From NCBI GenBank assembly GCA_031275285.1, contig JAISOY010000225.1, positions 1-59,570 of the forward strand: 59,570 nucleotides of DNA, in the 5' to 3' direction. The notes beneath the pieces are model-generated. The model was not told where the DNA came from. It ran no database searches and was given only the letters and a program-made list of their open reading frames with translations. Origin of the DNA: Bacteroidales bacterium (GTDB lineage: Bacteria > Bacteroidota > Bacteroidia > Bacteroidales > UBA4181). The translations under genes and the position numbers were made by a program. This document shows, piece after piece, positions 26,618 through 34,562 of this stretch; within the stretch, counting starts at the first letter, position 1, and each line of letters starts with the position of its first letter.

Positions 26618-27559
26618 ATGAAAGACATCATAGCACCTGTTGATAAGAGGTCAATATTAAGGGAATTAACCCCGGATAAGTTTTTGAGAAGAACCAATCG
26701 GTTAAATAATCATTTATATGTAGTTACAGCCCTTGATTCTCCTAATATCATGCGTGAAATAGGACGGTTAAGGGAATTGTCCTTTCGTTATGCCGGCGGA
26801 GGAACAGGAGAAGAAGTGGATATCGATCATTATGATACCGCTGAAAATCCATACAAACAATTGATCGTATGGGATACTGAACATGAAGAGATACTTGGGG
26901 GATACAGGTACCATATTTGTGATAAGTCGTACGTGGATAAAGAGAGGAATATCAATCTGGCAACTGCCGAATTATTTACTTTTTCCGATAAATTTATTAA
27001 AGAATATTTACCATACACAATTGAATTGGGGCGGTCTTTTGTCCAACCAGCTTTCCAGTCGACTAATCGTTTTGGAAGAGGCATCTATTCATTAGATAAC
27101 TTATGGGATGGTTTGGGAGCATTAGTCGTGAAAAATCCGGATAAGAAATATTTTTTAGGAAAGGTAACTATGTATACCTCATATAATATTGAGGCGCGTA
27201 ATATGATCCTTTATTTTCTGGATAAACATTTTGGAGACAAGGAAAAACTGATATATCCCCGTGAAAACTTGGCCTTGAATCCTGTAATTGATCCCAATGA
27301 GATGGCTCGGATTTTCGTAGGGAAATCATATGAAGATGATTATAAGACGTTATTCCAAAAAGTTCGTTGTTATGGGGAGAATATACCTCCTTTGATCAAC
27401 TCATATATGAATCTGTCCCCGTCTATGCGTACTTTTGGCACTGCTATTAATCCTTATTTTGGAGATGTGGAAGAAACCGGACTGATGATCACTATCAGCG
27501 ATCTTTACGGCGATAAGGTAAAAAGATATGTAACTTCTTTTGAGTCGCAGGAGGAATAA
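26618..27559 (+). CDS. glsB: GNAT-type N-acyltransferase, GlsB (glycine lipid) like
   Basis: A 313-aa protein of the OlsB/GlsB acyltransferase family. The characteristic IELGRSFVQPAFQS block lies near residue 133, preceded by YAGGGTGEEVDID and GGYRYHI. In Bacteroides thetaiotaomicron GlsB makes N-acyl-glycine, the first step to glycine lipids, and is encoded next to the O-acyltransferase GlsA. Here no PlsC-like partner is adjacent. The ATG at 26618 (MKDIIAPVDKR) lies 24 nt after a -7 element. A TTG farther up would overlap the promoter. Confidence 0.8.
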   Translation: MKDIIAPVDKRSILRELTPDKFLRRTNRLNNHLYVVTALDSPNIMREIGRLRELSFRYAGGGTGEEVDIDHYDTAENPYKQLIVWDTEHEEILGGYRYHICDKSYVDKERNINLATAELFTFSDKFIKEYLPYTIELGRSFVQPAFQSTNRFGRGIYSLDNLWDGLGALVVKNPDKKYFLGKVTMYTSYNIEARNMILYFLDKHFGDKEKLIYPRENLALNPVIDPNEMARIFVGKSYEDDYKTLFQKVRCYGENIPPLINSYMNLSPSMRTFGTAINPYFGDVEETGLMITISDLYGDKVKRYVTSFESQEE

Positions 27560-27598
27560 AAAATTAAAAATTATGTTAAAAAAACAAAAAAAGTATTT

Positions 27599-27606
27599 TA
27601 CATTTG
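27599..27606 (+). promoter_or_regulatory. Putative -7 element for the lipoprotein-phosphatase pair
   Basis: TACATTTG is an exact TAnnTTTG match 25 nt before the ATG of the small lipoprotein. It separates this pair from the upstream acyltransferase. Confidence 0.55.
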
Positions 27607-27631
27607 TAAATATAAAGTATCAATCATTAAA

Positions 27632-27844
27632 ATGAAAAAGGCGGGGAATTTTCTTTCACTAAGTAGGATTTTAAGTTATGCTAGTATTGTCGTATTATTG
27701 GTTGTTATGGGGTTAAGTTATGCCTGTTCCGACGATAAAGATGACACATGTAAAACTTGCACCAACGAGAAGGGGGAAAAAGAAGAGTTTTGTGGAAGTG
27801 AGTTAGAAGATATTGAAAAACTTCCGGGGAGTAATTGCAAATAA
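27632..27844 (+). CDS. Small Cys-containing lipoprotein with surface-export signal
   Basis: A 70-aa protein of no family I recognise. It has a long signal segment (about residues 10-31) and lipobox LSYAC with lipid Cys32. The mature part is only 39 residues. It starts SDDKDD, the kind of acidic run that directs Bacteroides lipoproteins to the surface. Four more cysteines follow (CKTC, FCG, NCK), suggesting two disulfides or a metal site. It has its own -7 element, and the phosphatase gene starts 34 nt downstream, so the two are probably co-transcribed. Confidence 0.7.
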   Translation: MKKAGNFLSLSRILSYASIVVLLVVMGLSYACSDDKDDTCKTCTNEKGEKEEFCGSELEDIEKLPGSNCK

Positions 27845-27878
27845 TTGACTGAAAGTAAATAACTAAGATTTTAGTAAC

Positions 27879-29762
27879 ATGAGGCAAAAATTGGTTTTGT
27901 GTTTATTTTTTGCCTTATTATATAATAATGTTGGTTTATTTTCACAAACACTTGTAAGTAATAAAGAGCGGGCAGGGTATATCTATGAGTTTATCAGACA
28001 AATTAATTGGCCTAATGAGTCCTCGTTAGGATCAATAAAGATGGGGGTTTTAGATAATTCCGGAAATCTGACACAAGAGATCCGGGATAAAGTAGCTGAA
28101 GCCGGAAAGATCCGTAATAAGTCGATAAATGTATTGCAACTAGAGAATTTAGAGAACCTGCCCGTTTTTCAGATCATTTATCTTAATAAAGAATGGACAC
28201 CCAATGTAAATGTGGATAGTCTGATGAAACAATTACAGGGTAAAAGTACTTTATTGATGACAGAAGCGGGACAATTCCGGGCATCAATGATTAATTTTTT
28301 GATTGCTCAGGATGGGAAAATGCGCTATGAGTTAAATGAAGATCTTTTGAAAAAGGAAGGATTTACTTATTCGCGTATACTTCCTTTTGTTGCCATTAAA
28401 ACAAAGGAAGATTGGGAAAGCCTGTTCAAAGAAACAAAGGAAGAGTTGGATCATGAGAAAGAGATTACTTCACGTCAGAAAAAAGAAATTGAAGAACAGG
28501 AACTTGAAATACAAAGGCAACAGGAAGAAATTCAGGAACAAACATTAAAAATCAGCCGGCAACAGGAGGAAATTGAAATCCAGCAGACACGATTGACCGG
28601 TTTATCGAAAGACATATCTGCTAAGCAGGAAGAAATCAGGAAGCAGGATGTTGCTATTGAACAGCAACAACAATTATTGACTCAAAAGCAACTTGAGCTG
28701 GAGGAACAAAACCGTATTAACAATGAAGAAATTACCGCAAAGAAATCAGAGATTGACAGTTTAAGTAAACAAATTAGTATACAACTGGAAAAATTGCATA
28801 TGCAGAATGTGATTATCCTTTTAGGAGGATTGTTGGTACTATTCCTATCTGCATTCGGGATTTATATTTTCATAAATTTCAGGCAAAAACAACGGATCAA
28901 CCGGATTCTTCAGGCTAAAAATGAAGAAATCCAGAAACAAAATGAAGAAATCAAACGGCAACACCAGATCGTATCGGAACAACGGGATAAAATAGCACAT
29001 CAGAATAAGGAAATCACAGACAGTATTATTTATGCACGACGAATTCAGAGTGCTGTGCTTCCTGCGAAGAATATGATGCGCCAGTATTTTGATATGTTCA
29101 TCTTTTACAGGCCCCGGGATATTGTAAGTGGTGATTTTTACTGGATGTCACAGAAAGAAGATAAACTAATCATTGTTGCAGCAGATTGTACCGGACATGG
29201 TGTACCGGGAGCATTCATGAGTATGTTAGGCATCGCATTCCTGAATGAGATTGTCAGTAATGAAGTAGATGTGTATGCTAACAATATACTAAATCGTTTG
29301 AGGGAAAATATCATAAAATCTTTGAATCAAACCGGGAAATCCGAGTTTGAATCAAAAGACGGGATGGATATAGCCTTGTGTGTGCTAGATTACCCAAGCA
29401 TGACACTTCAGTATGCCGGTGCATATAATCCGCTGATCATGATCCGGAATAACGAATTGATAGAGATAAAGGCAGATAAGATGCCTGTCGCCTATTTTGA
29501 TCATGGGAAGGAAACATTCACCAATCATTTGGTTCCACTTATACCGGGTGATTGTTTATACATGTTTTCGGATGGTTACGCCGATCAATTCGGTGGCCCT
29601 AATGAGAAAAAATTTTCATCGAGGAGGCTAAAAAACTCTTTATTGGAAATACAGGATAAGACCATCAAAGAACAGGAAGAGTACATGGCAAAAGAATATG
29701 ATAAATGGAAGGGTGACAATGAGCAAATAGATGATGTGCTATTGATAGGCATCAAGATATGA
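27879..29762 (+). CDS. YfiR/DUF4154-SpoIIE fusion: transmembrane PP2C phosphatase
   Basis: A 627-aa membrane signalling protein. Order: signal peptide (1-23), a periplasmic YfiR-like (DUF4154) domain starting KERAGYIYEFIRQINWP (about 29-172), a Gln/Glu-rich coiled coil (about 183-305), one membrane helix (310-333), a short coiled coil (340-385) and a cytoplasmic SpoIIE/PP2C phosphatase (about 385-627). The metal-binding Asp motifs are RDIVSGDFYW, ADCTGHGVPGAF, DGMDIALC and FSDGYADQFGG. SpoIIE phosphatases usually dephosphorylate STAS anti-sigma-factor antagonists, and none is in the window. The YfiR-like domain has no cysteine, unlike Pseudomonas YfiR. Confidence 0.86.
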   Translation: MRQKLVLCLFFALLYNNVGLFSQTLVSNKERAGYIYEFIRQINWPNESSLGSIKMGVLDNSGNLTQEIRDKVAEAGKIRNKSINVLQLENLENLPVFQIIYLNKEWTPNVNVDSLMKQLQGKSTLLMTEAGQFRASMINFLIAQDGKMRYELNEDLLKKEGFTYSRILPFVAIKTKEDWESLFKETKEELDHEKEITSRQKKEIEEQELEIQRQQEEIQEQTLKISRQQEEIEIQQTRLTGLSKDISAKQEEIRKQDVAIEQQQQLLTQKQLELEEQNRINNEEITAKKSEIDSLSKQISIQLEKLHMQNVIILLGGLLVLFLSAFGIYIFINFRQKQRINRILQAKNEEIQKQNEEIKRQHQIVSEQRDKIAHQNKEITDSIIYARRIQSAVLPAKNMMRQYFDMFIFYRPRDIVSGDFYWMSQKEDKLIIVAADCTGHGVPGAFMSMLGIAFLNEIVSNEVDVYANNILNRLRENIIKSLNQTGKSEFESKDGMDIALCVLDYPSMTLQYAGAYNPLIMIRNNELIEIKADKMPVAYFDHGKETFTNHLVPLIPGDCLYMFSDGYADQFGGPNEKKFSSRRLKNSLLEIQDKTIKEQEEYMAKEYDKWKGDNEQIDDVLLIGIKI

Positions 29763-29887
29763 TGTTTTACCAAATAAAAGCCAATTTCCCGGAAGACCGG
29801 TTTCCTGAATGGGAAGTATATATTGCTGGAACGGCCTGATCCGGTTTTATTAATTTTTACAACGAATAAGTTACTTACAATATATGA

Positions 29888-30472
29888 TTATTCCATGTAT
29901 TTGACCACCTTGCAGGGATTTCCTACAGCCAGGCAATGAGCGGGGATAGATCGCGTTACTACACTCCCTGCGCCGATCGTACTATAATCACCAATTGTTA
30001 CTCCCGGTAAGATCACACTTCCTCCCCCTATCCACACATTTTTTCCAATCGTTACAGGACTGGAAAATGTTTTCCAGAAAGGAAAAGAGCCATCATCATT
30101 CCATGAAAGCCGTTCGTTTGGATTCAAAGGATGGGTAACTGCATAGATTTGGACATTGGGGCCTATTCCGGAATGGTCGCCGATCGTTATTTTATTGCAA
30201 TCAAGAAAAACGCAATTCATATTGATTTCACAATTGTTCCCGATATGGATATTTTCACCGTAATCCACAAAAAAAGGAGCTGCAATCCACACGTTTTCAC
30301 CTCTGGATCCCAGTAATTGATCAAGGATATTATTCAATAATTTGCTATTTGTAGTGTCTGTCTGATTATACTGTTGCATTAATTTCTTTGCTAAATGCCA
30401 TCTGGTAATAAGTTCTTTATCACCCGGATCATATATCTCTCCTGCCAACATTTTTTCTTTTTCGCTTTTCAT
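29888..30472 (-). CDS. Sugar O-acetyltransferase (maltose/galactoside acetyltransferase family)
   Basis: A 194-aa hexapeptide acetyltransferase of the Maa/LacA/NodL family, moving acetyl from acetyl-CoA to a sugar hydroxyl. It begins with the mac domain (KEKMLAGEIYDPGDKEL) and continues with left-handed helix turns. The catalytic His is in YAVTHPLNPNER and the CoA-binding end is IGAGSVVTRSIPAHCLAVGNP. It is monocistronic and convergent with the phosphatase gene. The physiological acceptor is unknown. Confidence 0.9.
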   Translation of the reverse strand: MKSEKEKMLAGEIYDPGDKELITRWHLAKKLMQQYNQTDTTNSKLLNNILDQLLGSRGENVWIAAPFFVDYGENIHIGNNCEINMNCVFLDCNKITIGDHSGIGPNVQIYAVTHPLNPNERLSWNDDGSFPFWKTFSSPVTIGKNVWIGGGSVILPGVTIGDYSTIGAGSVVTRSIPAHCLAVGNPCKVVKYME

Positions 30473-30684
30473 ATTCTTTATTTATTATAAGAGATAGTAT
30501 ATATTTCTTCTTTATTTTCCAATCAATCGATTTTCATGTATCAAAATTACAGATTTATTCTCTTAAGAAAATCTTTATATAAGGATTTTTTGTGAAGCGG
30601 CTTTTAAAAAATTTTGGTTATCAAAAAGATAGATTTTTCTTTCAAAACATTTCTTAAACAAGTTGTAATTTTTTATTTGGTCAC

Positions 30685-30716
30685 TTTGAAATCTGCAAAA
30701 TTTGTATTTACATTGT
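30685..30716 (+). promoter_or_regulatory. Possible promoter of the 30760-32013 gene pair
   Basis: TTTG (30685-30688), 20 nt, then TACATTGT (30709-30716), an imperfect TAnnTTTG. The spacing is right but the -7 box is weak. Confidence 0.3.
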
Positions 30717-30759
30717 CGAAAATTTTAATCAGAATATATTAGTCAATTTGGTGAAAAAA

Positions 30760-31077
30760 ATGGAACAAAAAAAACGACTGGTTATAAGTTATAAAAATTG
30801 TCCTCCGGAAGTATTAAAGGCTATCAAGGAAAAATATCCTGCCGGTTATGGCGATGCGATTATTAAAGTGCAAAAACCTAATGGGGAATTTTTTCATGCA
30901 ATCACTGTCGATCTTAATGATATAAGCTATCTGGTAAAAGTTGACGTAAAAATAGACAATCTTACAGAGGAAGAATTCGATAAACAATTCGGTTCCAATA
31001 ATGATGTAGGTTCCGATGTGGAAAAAGACGATGAAAATCCTGACAATATTGCTTCGTCAGATAGTTTCGACGAATAG
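30760..31077 (+). CDS. Conserved-looking small acidic protein of unknown function
   Basis: A 105-aa cytoplasmic protein. The N-terminal 80 residues look folded (VISYKNCPPEVLKAIKEKYP, GYGDAIIKVQKPNGEFFHAI, YLVKVDVKID) and the C-terminal 30 are acidic and probably disordered (DVEKDDENPDN). Similar short proteins occur before ComEA-like genes in Bacteroidales as far as I recall. The ATG at 30760 is chosen over a TTG four codons earlier. The next gene starts 6 nt after its stop, so they form an operon. Confidence 0.65.
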   Translation: MEQKKRLVISYKNCPPEVLKAIKEKYPAGYGDAIIKVQKPNGEFFHAITVDLNDISYLVKVDVKIDNLTEEEFDKQFGSNNDVGSDVEKDDENPDNIASSDSFDE

Positions 31078-31083
31078 GTCAGG

Positions 31084-32013
31084 ATGTCTTGGAAGGACGA
31101 TCTGAAAAAATACCTGGGGTTTTCCCGTTCCGAACGTTATGGGATTATAACGTTATGCAGTTTGATATTGGCAGCACTTATCATAAAAATATGTTTGCCT
31201 TTATGGATAAAAGATCGTCCCTACGACAGTAGTGCTTATGAAGAGGAGTTGGGGTTGTACAGAAAGCGTGTAGATTCTGTACAAAGAAATCATTTGCCGG
31301 ATGAAACTCCGCTTCCATTAGTTGAAGTAACTTATTTTTATTTTGATCCTAATACAATAACGGATCACGAATGGAAAAAGTTGGGGTTTAATGACCGGCA
31401 GATACGGAATATACGGAACTACCAATCTAAAGGAGGAAGTTTTAAAAAGAAAGAAGACCTCAAGAAATTATACACTGTTCCTGCTGTTTTGTATGCATCT
31501 GTAGAGCCATATATCCAAATCACCAGAGATAAGGCGGAATATCTTGAGGCGTCCCACACTACTTCGGTTTCCGAGGTGAAAAATGATGGATTCTCTTTAA
31601 AAACGGCTAACAAAGATGTCAAAATAGAACTGAATTCTGCCGATAGTGCTCTGTTAACAGCTTTGCCCGGTATAGGGCCGGTATTTGCCTCCCGGATCAT
31701 TAAATACAGGAATTTAATCGGAGGTTTTGAAAATGTTGAACAATTGAACGAGGTATATGGTATTTCTCCGGATTTATTCACCAGGATATCCCCACTATTG
31801 TCCATCGATCGTTCAATGATAAGGAAAATAGATATTAACAGGGCTTCATACAGGGAATTGATAGGTCATCCTTATTTGAATGACGAGCAGGTCCGGGGAA
31901 TTCTTCACTACCGGAAATTACAGGATTCCATCGGTACACTGGATGAATTGGTCAGGAATCATATTATTAAACAGGATCTTTCAGATAGGATCAGGCCATA
32001 TATTTCGTATTGA
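31084..32013 (+). CDS. ComEA-like helix-hairpin-helix protein
   Basis: A 309-aa protein with one N-terminal membrane helix (about 19-41) and repeated helix-hairpin-helix units. One is near residue 85 (FDPNTITDHEWKKLGF), a canonical ComEA unit near 180 (IELNSADSALLTALPGIGP) and a third near 245 (IDINRASYRELIGHPYL). ComEA binds DNA at the membrane during natural uptake. Related Bacteroidota proteins are numerous and their role is less certain. It could bind DNA or be structural. Confidence 0.82.
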   Translation: MSWKDDLKKYLGFSRSERYGIITLCSLILAALIIKICLPLWIKDRPYDSSAYEEELGLYRKRVDSVQRNHLPDETPLPLVEVTYFYFDPNTITDHEWKKLGFNDRQIRNIRNYQSKGGSFKKKEDLKKLYTVPAVLYASVEPYIQITRDKAEYLEASHTTSVSEVKNDGFSLKTANKDVKIELNSADSALLTALPGIGPVFASRIIKYRNLIGGFENVEQLNEVYGISPDLFTRISPLLSIDRSMIRKIDINRASYRELIGHPYLNDEQVRGILHYRKLQDSIGTLDELVRNHIIKQDLSDRIRPYISY

Positions 32014-32119
32014 GATCGGCATAATAAATCTTACTTATAACAGTCTTTGTATTGAATGACTGTAGGAATATGAAAAAAATATTTATATTTATGTCGTCAA
32101 TCATTTTAATTGTTTCAAT

Positions 32120-33109
32120 ATGTATTATCAACAGCAGTTCGACAATTTTTCACTTCCTCCTTTTGTCAGGAAACTTTTAAGCAGAATAAAAACAATTATC
32201 CTGGTTGTTATTCTTCTGATACTAGTCTGGAGCGGATTTTTTCAAGTCGGGACGGAAGAGGTCGGCGTGATCACCCGTTTCGGAAAGTTTACCAGACTGG
32301 TACAACCTGGTTTGAATTTTAAAATTCCTTTTTTTGAATCGGTAACTAAGGTCGCTGTTGAACGGCAGCAAAAACTGGAATTCGGATTTAGGACAGTTCC
32401 CGGGAATTCCCGTTCCGATTATACCAAGAGAGGTACTTCTGATGAGTCGTTGATGTTGACTGGGGATCTGAATCTGGCTGATGTGGAATGGGTAGTACAA
32501 TTCAGGATCGATGATCCTTACCAGTATCTTTTTATGGTGAGAAATCCGGAGGGTACCTTACGTGATATTTCTGAGGCAGTGGTCCGGCAGGTAGTAGGTG
32601 ACAGGACTGTGAATGAGGTACTGACAGTTGGCCGTACCGATATATCCCAGACAGTGAAGGAACTGGTTCAGAATCTGTGTAAGGAATATTCACTGGGTAT
32701 CAAGATTGAACAGGTGGTACTGCAGGATGTAAATCCACCTGATCCTGTAAAAGCAGCGTTTAATGCGGTAAATGAGGCCCAACAGGAAAAAGAGACCATG
32801 ATCAACAAGGCAAAATCGGAATATAACCGTGTAATTCCCCATGCCCGTGGAGAAGCTCAGGAAACAGTGCAAAAGGCAGAGGGATATGCGACTGCAAGGG
32901 TCAACAATGCACTTGGTGAGGCTACCCGCTTCAATCTGCTTTATCAAGAATACATCAAAGCGCCTGATGTGACCAAACGTCGTATATATCTTGAAACCAT
33001 GCAAAAAGTATTGCCGAACATGAACAATAAGATCATTACCGATCAGGATGGCAATAATGTGTTGCCCTTATTACAGATGCAGTTGTCGAAAAAAACATCC
33101 GGCCAATAA
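32120..33109 (+). CDS. hflK: HflK, FtsH-protease modulator
   Basis: A 329-aa SPFH/band-7 protein. One membrane helix (about 26-42) is followed by VGTEEVGVITRFGKFTRLVQPGLNFKIPF and the stomatin core. A helical stretch rich in Ala/Glu/Gln follows (about 215-260). With HflC it forms the large membrane cage around FtsH that controls turnover of membrane proteins. It lies 20 nt before hflC, the usual order. Confidence 0.93.
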   Translation: MYYQQQFDNFSLPPFVRKLLSRIKTIILVVILLILVWSGFFQVGTEEVGVITRFGKFTRLVQPGLNFKIPFFESVTKVAVERQQKLEFGFRTVPGNSRSDYTKRGTSDESLMLTGDLNLADVEWVVQFRIDDPYQYLFMVRNPEGTLRDISEAVVRQVVGDRTVNEVLTVGRTDISQTVKELVQNLCKEYSLGIKIEQVVLQDVNPPDPVKAAFNAVNEAQQEKETMINKAKSEYNRVIPHARGEAQETVQKAEGYATARVNNALGEATRFNLLYQEYIKAPDVTKRRIYLETMQKVLPNMNNKIITDQDGNNVLPLLQMQLSKKTSGQ

Positions 33110-33129
33110 ATATTTTCAAACCAGAGAAA

Positions 33130-34071
33130 ATGAAAAAATCCCTTCTCATAAAATTAGTTGTTCTGTTTGTTGCATTGATATTGGTCATCCAGAGCACATT
33201 TATAGTCAATGAAACAGAACAGGTAGTGATCACCCAGTTTGGAAAACCTGTCGGTGAGGCTATCACTACCCCAGGACTAAAATTCAAGGTGCCGTTTATC
33301 CAGGCCACTAATTTCTTTGAAAAACGTTTTTTGGAATGGCGGGGCGATCCTAACCAGATCCCGACCAAAGATAAAAAATACATTTTTGTGGATACCTATG
33401 CCCGTTGGCAAATTACCGATCCCTTGAAATTTTATATCCGGTTGAAAAACGAACGTGGGGCACAATCCCGGATTGATGATATTTTAGATGGAGAGACACG
33501 TGATTTTATCGCTAACTATAATCTGGAAGAATTGGTGCGCAGCAGTAACCGGACACCGATTCCTTCAGGTGTGGTGGGCGAACTTATCGGAGATTCACTC
33601 ATTAATATAGAGGTCGGCCGGGAAAAGATCCAGCGTATGATCCGTGAATCAGCCAATAAGCAGGCTGAAGATTTAGGTGTAGTGATCCTTGACCTTCGTG
33701 TGAAACGCCTTAATTATGTTCCTGAAGTACGTGAGCAAGTGTACCAGCGGATGCAAAGTGAGCGTTTCCGGATTGCTGAAATGTTTCGTTCGGAAGGACA
33801 AGGTGAAGCCGCAAAGATCAACGGAGAAAAAGAACGCGACTTACAGGTTATCCGCTCGGAGGCATTCCGGCAGGCCGAAGAGATCATGGGTAAAGCTGAT
33901 GCTCAGGCTGCTTCCATTTATGCCGGCGCTTATGATAAAACACCCGCTTCAAGGGAATTGTACGCTTTTATGAAATCGATGGAAACATTTGAGAAAAGCC
34001 TGAATGATGATACCCAGATCATTTTGTCGACTAAGAGCGAATTGTTTAAATATCTGAAGGGTGTCAAATGA
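33130..34071 (+). CDS. hflC: HflC, FtsH-protease modulator
   Basis: A 313-aa SPFH protein, partner of HflK. It has an N-terminal membrane helix (about 7-24), the start FIVNETEQVVITQFGKPVG and the HflC-type segment KKYIFVDTYARWQITDPLKF. The C-terminal end is typical (YAFMKSMETFEKSL...FKYLKG). Its stop codon lies inside the left arm of a 30-bp palindrome (34064-34127), so the last codons of the message form part of a hairpin. Confidence 0.93.
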   Translation: MKKSLLIKLVVLFVALILVIQSTFIVNETEQVVITQFGKPVGEAITTPGLKFKVPFIQATNFFEKRFLEWRGDPNQIPTKDKKYIFVDTYARWQITDPLKFYIRLKNERGAQSRIDDILDGETRDFIANYNLEELVRSSNRTPIPSGVVGELIGDSLINIEVGREKIQRMIRESANKQAEDLGVVILDLRVKRLNYVPEVREQVYQRMQSERFRIAEMFRSEGQGEAAKINGEKERDLQVIRSEAFRQAEEIMGKADAQAASIYAGAYDKTPASRELYAFMKSMETFEKSLNDDTQIILSTKSELFKYLKGVK

Positions 34072-34127
34072 GTATAAGATAGATTGAGTCGTATTATTAC
34101 GACTCAATCTATCTTATACTCATTTGA
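34064..34127. repeat. Perfect 30-bp inverted repeat at the 3' end of hflC
   Basis: The left arm (34064-34093, starting TCAAATGAGTATAAG) and the right arm (34098-34127) are exact reverse complements around a 4-nt loop TTAT. The TGA of hflC at 34069-34071 is inside the left arm. The stem is AT-rich and lacks a T tract, so it does not look like a standard terminator. As RNA it would form a very stable hairpin at the end of the hflC message. Confidence 0.9.
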
Positions 34128-34562
34128 TCAGCTTTGCTGAAATCTTCTGTATACCGTTTGAAATACAAATAATACATCTGTCCGAAGACAATTGTCTGAT
34201 TATGCAAAACAAGTGTTTTTCCACTGTTTTAACCATATGTGATCGAACATAACATTCTTTTCCGGAGAATCAAATATCTCAGTACTAACCATTTTTCATC
34301 TGGGGATAAAACTCTACATGGGTGTGATCGATAGAGGGGTTTGGATCATTTCGAATGATCTCTAGCGTATCTATTTCATTTGGCCTTATTCCTGTAAAGT
34401 AACCTGTGGTTCCACCAGTACCTGTTCTTTTTCGTTTGATAATGAAAACTCCGAAGCTAGGAGGGTATATGTATGAATACACTTGTGTTGATAAATCATC
34501 AGATTCAGAAACTATATTCAATAATGTTTAAAAATAAACAAGGCAGAAGATAAAATGTGCGT
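34128..34562. other. Intergenic region between convergent hflC and tenA
   Basis: Apart from the palindrome to its left and a doubtful minus-strand reading frame (34285-34521), these 435 bases hold nothing I recognise: no RNA gene, no terminator with a T tract and no mobile-element end. Confidence 0.5.
34285..34521 (-). pseudogene. Doubtful short reading frame or gene remnant
   Basis: An open frame of 78 codons begins only with TTG and ends TAG. An in-frame stop lies three codons before the TTG. The peptide has protein-like composition (YIYPPSFGVFIIKRKRTGTG, PSIDHTHVEFYPQMKNG) and is not antisense to a gene. No family is recognised. It may be the degraded C-terminus of a larger gene, or noise. 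Confidence 0.25.
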
